Below are positions 61,005 to 64,000 of a stretch of DNA of 64,000 nucleotides, piece by piece; the stretch's first letter is position 1, and every line of letters starts with the position of its first letter. This DNA comes from Paraburkholderia fungorum (GTDB lineage Bacteria; Pseudomonadota; Gammaproteobacteria; Burkholderiales; Burkholderiaceae): assembly GCF_902833645.1 (NCBI RefSeq), contig NZ_CADFGE010000019.1, positions 1,781-65,780 on the forward strand, read 5' to 3'. The notes under the pieces were generated by a model. It made no database searches. It had not been told where the DNA came from and saw nothing but the letters and a program-made list of their open reading frames with translations. The position numbers and the translations under genes were made by a program.

Positions 61005-61784
61005 TCAACCCGGGGGACTATCGTCTGCAATCACGGGCTTCTGCTTGCCCACAATCAGGCGCGCCGCGATGATGCCCGCCTCGTACAGCACGATCAGCGG
61101 AATCGCGAGAATCAGTTGCGAGAACACGTCCGGCGGCGTCACCACCGCCGAAATCACGAACGCGCCCACGATCACGTACGGACGGATTTCCTTGAGCTTC
61201 TTGATAGTCAGCACGTTCATGCGGACCAGCAGCACCACCACGATCGGCACTTCGAACGTCACGCCGAACGCGATGAACATGGTGAGCACGAAGCTCAGGT
61301 AATTGTCGATGTCGGTCGTCATCTCCGCGCCGAGCGGCGCGTTGTAGTGCGCCATCACGCGGAAAATGGTCGGGAACACCACAAAGTACGCGAACGCCAT
61401 GCCGCACAGGAACAGCGTGTAGCTGCTGCCCACCAGCGGCCCGACCAGCTTCTTCTCATGCTGGTACAGACCCGGCGCGACGAACGCCCAGATCTGGTAC
61501 AGCACGATCGGCAACGCGATCACGAAGGCGACCAGCATGGTCACCTTCATCGGCACGAAGAACGAGCCGGTGACGTCGGTGACGATCATCTTGCCGTCCT
61601 TCGGCAGATTCTGCATCAGGGGCCGCGCCAGCAGCCGGAAGATATCCGGCGCCCAATATACGAGCCCGATGAACACCACGATGACGGCCAGGCCGGCGCG
61701 GATGATGCGGTCGCGCAGTTCAACGAGGTGGGAAATGAAGGTCTCTTCAGTGCCTTCGTCCTGGGTTTGCTGGGGGTCGCTCAC
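61005..61784 (-). CDS. tatC: Sec-independent protein translocase TatC
   Basis: 259 residues with six hydrophobic helices. FISHLVELRDRIIRAGLAV is the conserved N-terminal signature, and FEVPIVVVLLVRM and RPYVIVGAFVISAVVTPPD are characteristic later loops. TatC binds the twin-arginine signal. It is last of tatA-tatB-tatC (reading on the minus strand), 34 bp after tatB, and ends at a bidirectional terminator. Confidence 0.96.
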   Translation of the reverse strand: MSDPQQTQDEGTEETFISHLVELRDRIIRAGLAVIVVFIGLVYWAPDIFRLLARPLMQNLPKDGKMIVTDVTGSFFVPMKVTMLVAFVIALPIVLYQIWAFVAPGLYQHEKKLVGPLVGSSYTLFLCGMAFAYFVVFPTIFRVMAHYNAPLGAEMTTDIDNYLSFVLTMFIAFGVTFEVPIVVVLLVRMNVLTIKKLKEIRPYVIVGAFVISAVVTPPDVFSQLILAIPLIVLYEAGIIAARLIVGKQKPVIADDSPPG

Positions 61785-61818
61785 ACCGGCCCTCGGTTAG
61801 AGATTGTCGTTCTGATCA

Positions 61819-62337
61819 TCAGAAGAACCGCGTCGGACGACGCATGGTGGCCGGCGTATGCCGCGCCACGCGCGCCGCACCCGATTGCACGCGCGTACGG
61901 CGCGCAGTGGCGCGCTTGTACCAGGTGGGCATGGCGGTCTGCTTGACGCGCCAGTTTTTGCGTTTAGGGCCTGCCGGTGGCGTGCTGATCGGCCACGACG
62001 AATTGCCGACGTCTTCAAGCGCGCCGCCGGCAATGCTCGGCGACACCGACGTGCCGCTGTTCCACGCATCGTTCAGTTCGGCTTCATGCTTGCGCAGATT
62101 GTCGTGAACGCTGGTTTCGACGTTGCTCGCCGCCGCTTCGAACTCCGTTTTCATGCGACGCAATTCGTCGAGTTCGATTTCGCGGGTCACTTCCGCCTTC
62201 ACGTCGTTGATATACCGCTGCGCGCGGCCGAACAACGCGCCGGCCGTACGGGCGACGCGAGGCAGGCGCTCAGGCCCGAGTACGACCAGCGCGACGACGC
62301 CGATCAGCGCCATCTTGGTTAGACCGAGGTCCAGCAT
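61819..62337 (-). CDS. tatB: Sec-independent protein translocase TatB
   Basis: 172 residues. The N-terminal helix MLDLGLTKMALIGVVALVVL with ...GPERLPRVARTAG is the TatB signature, including the Gly-Pro hinge and Glu. A long amphipathic helix (EVTREIELDELRRMKTEFEAA) follows, then a variable Arg-rich tail. TatB holds the substrate with TatC. It is longer than TatA, as expected. It lies 39 bp after tatA. Confidence 0.94.
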   Translation of the reverse strand: MLDLGLTKMALIGVVALVVLGPERLPRVARTAGALFGRAQRYINDVKAEVTREIELDELRRMKTEFEAAASNVETSVHDNLRKHEAELNDAWNSGTSVSPSIAGGALEDVGNSSWPISTPPAGPKRKNWRVKQTAMPTWYKRATARRTRVQSGAARVARHTPATMRRPTRFF

Positions 62338-62376
62338 GAAGTGAAGTGTCCGTCAGTAACGCGGTTGGGCCGCGGC

Positions 62377-62616
62377 TTAGCGGTAATCGCCGGAGCGCGG
62401 CGTCTTTTCCTTCGCATCCACATCCACGGTGCCGTTACGCGGCAGTTCGCGCTGTTGCGCTTCGCCTGCGGGCGTTTCGGCTTCCTTCATGCCTTCCTTG
62501 AAACCCTTCACCGCGCCACCCAGATCGGTACCGATGTTGCGCAGCTTCTTCGTGCCGAACACGAGCGCCACGATCAACAACACGATCAGCCAATGCCAAA
62601 TGCTCAACGAACCCAT
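62377..62616 (-). CDS. tatA: Sec-independent protein translocase TatA
   Basis: 79 residues. MGSLSIWHWLIVLLIVALVF is the single membrane helix. GTKKLRNIGTDLGGAVKGF is the conserved amphipathic helix with the Phe-Gly hinge before it. It forms the translocation pore. The start at 62616 follows AAGGAGAG. It is first of the tat genes. The 254 bp upstream to hinT has no recognised gene. Confidence 0.96.
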   Translation of the reverse strand: MGSLSIWHWLIVLLIVALVFGTKKLRNIGTDLGGAVKGFKEGMKEAETPAGEAQQRELPRNGTVDVDAKEKTPRSGDYR

Positions 62617-62870
62617 GACTACTCTCCTTAACCCCGACACCGCATCGTGATGCGGCAAAACTCGTGCGCCTTGCGGCGTGAATCGAAGCGCGGACGCTCC
62701 ATCTATACGTTGCCGCGGGCTGTTTCGATTCGACCCGCGACACGGTGTGCCATTCTGACCCGGCGATCACGTCGCCGTCATTACAACCTGGTAAAAAACC
62801 ACGGTGTTGCCGGTGTTGCAGGTGCTGACGGCCAAACCTCGCCGCGCACCTTCGGTAGCGCCCTTTTCCG

Positions 62871-63236
62871 TCAACCCATCCGCTGCCATGGCCGCGGCCC
62901 GGCCAGGATGTGCGCGTGCAGGTGATACACCTCTTGCCCGCCACCTGGCCCCGTATTGATTACCGTGCGAAAACCGGTTTCGCCACCGGTGTACGCCACG
63001 CCCAATTGCTCAGCCAGACGCGCCACTAAAACAAGCATTCTACCAAGCAGCGGCGCCTCGCTTTCGGTGCAATTCGACAGCGTGGCGATGTGCTTGCGAG
63101 GAATCACCAGCACATGCGTTTCGGCTGCCGGACGGATGTCGCGAAAGGCAACAAACTCTTCGTCTTCGTGAACTTTGGTCGACGGAATTTCGCCGGCGGC
63201 GATCTTGCAGAACAGGCAGTTTGGGTCGTGGCTCAT
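62871..63236 (-). CDS. hinT: HIT-family purine nucleoside phosphoramidase (HinT)
   Basis: 121 residues. CLFCKIAAGEIPSTKVHED is the conserved start. The HIT motif HLHAHIL, with the catalytic middle histidine, is near the C-terminus, preceded by GQEVYHLHAH. HinT hydrolyses AMP-lysine-type phosphoramidates. It lies between the DUF4870-like gene and tatA, in the hisE-hinT-tatABC order typical of the genus. Confidence 0.94.
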   Translation of the reverse strand: MSHDPNCLFCKIAAGEIPSTKVHEDEEFVAFRDIRPAAETHVLVIPRKHIATLSNCTESEAPLLGRMLVLVARLAEQLGVAYTGGETGFRTVINTGPGGGQEVYHLHAHILAGPRPWQRMG

Positions 63237-63318
63237 CGTATTCCTGACACAGTGTGGCTACAGCGCGAAGCGTGCCGCGACGCGGTTCAGGTCCCGCCCG
63301 GCCGCAACCGGACTCGAC

Positions 63319-63714
63319 TCAAACCCAGCCACGCGGATTCGCGAACGGCTTGTTATCGTACAGATACAGCCAGCCTTTGATAATACGGTACAACATCCAG
63401 ATGCTGACGGCCCACAGAACGGGAATGCCGATCAGCACGAACAACAGCAGCCCGCCGATCGCATAACCCAGCAAAGCCATCCAGAACGTACGGATCTGCC
63501 ACTCGAAATGCGCCTCATACGGCGTGCCCACCACATCCGGGCGCTTCACGTAGTTGATGATGATCGCGATCAGAATCGTCAGCCCCCCCGTCAGCCAGTG
63601 CACCGCATACAGCGCGTACAGCACATGCGTGAGCGTGCGCAGACTGCGTTCGCGCTCCGGCTCGATCGCGTTGCGGTAGACCGGCGGCGGATAATTCCCT
63701 TGCGACTGTTCCAT
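63319..63714 (-). CDS. DUF4870-like membrane protein
   Basis: 131 residues with three to four hydrophobic helices (YALYAVHWLTGGLTILIAIII, cut at 20: ALYAVHWLTGGLTILIAII; FWMALLGYAIGGLLLFVLIG; VLWAVSIWMLYRIIKGW) and a short hydrophilic N-terminus. The pattern HFEWQIRTFW between helices is typical of the DUF4870/Tic20-like group. The function is unknown. It sits between hisE and hinT on the same strand. Confidence 0.8.
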   Translation of the reverse strand: MEQSQGNYPPPVYRNAIEPERERSLRTLTHVLYALYAVHWLTGGLTILIAIIINYVKRPDVVGTPYEAHFEWQIRTFWMALLGYAIGGLLLFVLIGIPVLWAVSIWMLYRIIKGWLYLYDNKPFANPRGWV

Positions 63715-63808
63715 GCTTGCGTCCTCCCGAGGATGCGATCCTATGCGTTCAGTGCAATGTGGGTGCCGACGTTCGCCACTTCAAGACATCGCGGCAGGCA
63801 GGCGGTAT

Positions 63809-64000
63809 TCAGTCGCCGTTTGCTTCACGTTCGCGGCTCTTGCGCAGCGCCTTTTCCTCGATGCCCGACAGGCCTTCACGGCGCTCGAGTTCGGCAACCA
63901 CGTCAGCCGGACTCAGGTCGAAATGCGACAGCATCACGAGACAGTGAAACCAGAGGTCCGCTACTTCACCGACCAGTGCTTTCGGCGCGCCGCCGTGGCG
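63809..64000 (-). CDS. hisE: Phosphoribosyl-ATP diphosphatase, C-terminal part (runs off the window)
   Basis: The last 63 codons of HisE are present; the 5' end lies beyond 64000. GEVADLWFHCLVMLSHFDLS, with the metal-site acidic residues, and the C-terminal ELERREGLSGIEEKA are characteristic. The enzyme converts phosphoribosyl-ATP to phosphoribosyl-AMP in histidine synthesis. The stop is at 63809-63811. Other his genes presumably lie past the window end (inference). Confidence 0.93.
   Translation of the reverse strand, partial: RHGGAPKALVGEVADLWFHCLVMLSHFDLSPADVVAELERREGLSGIEEKALRKSREREANGD

Overview
The window is a 64 kb chromosomal segment of a high-GC betaproteobacterium. It is most likely a Paraburkholderia or close Burkholderiaceae relative. 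The evidence is the PaaN-type phenylacetate gene block, the trpE-trpG-trpD-trpC order followed by a CYTH protein and ung, the hemA-prfA-prmC-grxD-ubiX run, the petABC-sspA-sspB block, and hisE-hinT-tatABC. No phage, integrase, transposase or CRISPR array was seen, so this is core-type chromosome. The genus is inferred from protein character and gene order, not from a search.

Layout. 1-800: 5' part of a 16S rRNA gene reading out of the window on the minus strand, with its leader and a near-consensus sigma-70 promoter. 949-7643: phenylacetate catabolism, with a crotonase divergent from paaN, then thiolase, paaG, paaI and paaK. 7676-11208: mltA, a small membrane protein, apaG, rpe and gph. 11124-17068: a trp operon preceded by a 24-residue leader peptide with three Trp codons and a terminator hairpin, then a CYTH protein and ung. 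17177-23193: azoreductase, M61 peptidase, dsbC, a UbiH-family hydroxylase and ychF. 23522-27843: ugpBAEC glycerol-3-phosphate uptake. 28058-34776: ettA, an AsmA-like protein, HAD hydrolase, Xaa-Pro aminopeptidase, a small membrane protein and an atypical response regulator. 34839-40146: hemA, prfA, prmC, grxD, ubiX and a LigB-type dioxygenase. 40266-42593: an APC permease with a tandem 50-bp structured leader, then a cold-shock gene with a long leader. 42705-52880: Hsp70-like protein, two MFS transporters, nitroreductase, a TetR regulator with two palindromic sites, DUF1415, a METTL25-like methyltransferase, small proteins and a BaiN/HI0933 flavoprotein. 52966-59667: methyltransferase, tRNA-Thr(UGU), sspB, sspA, petCBA (cytochrome bc1) and a Nif3-like protein. 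59687-64000: an htrA-type protease, tatC-tatB-tatA, hinT, a DUF4870-like protein and the 3' part of hisE.

How the genes work together. PaaK activates phenylacetate to its CoA ester. PaaG, the hydratases and the thiolase act after ring epoxidation and opening; the epoxidase genes (paaABCDE) and paaR lie outside the window. The trp genes make indole-3-glycerol phosphate from chorismate under apparent attenuation control. PetABC is the complete three-subunit bc1 complex. The Rieske subunit has a twin-arginine-like N-terminus and the Tat translocase lies 2 kb away.

The least ordinary signals are: the tandem leader hairpins before the APC permease (41871-41970), the trp leader and attenuator (11225-11344), an orphan response regulator with Glu in place of the phospho-acceptor Asp (34066-34776), a possible sliding-clamp motif in the Ung N-terminus, and a 21-bp exact repeat shared by a flavoprotein gene and a non-coding region next to a tRNA gene.
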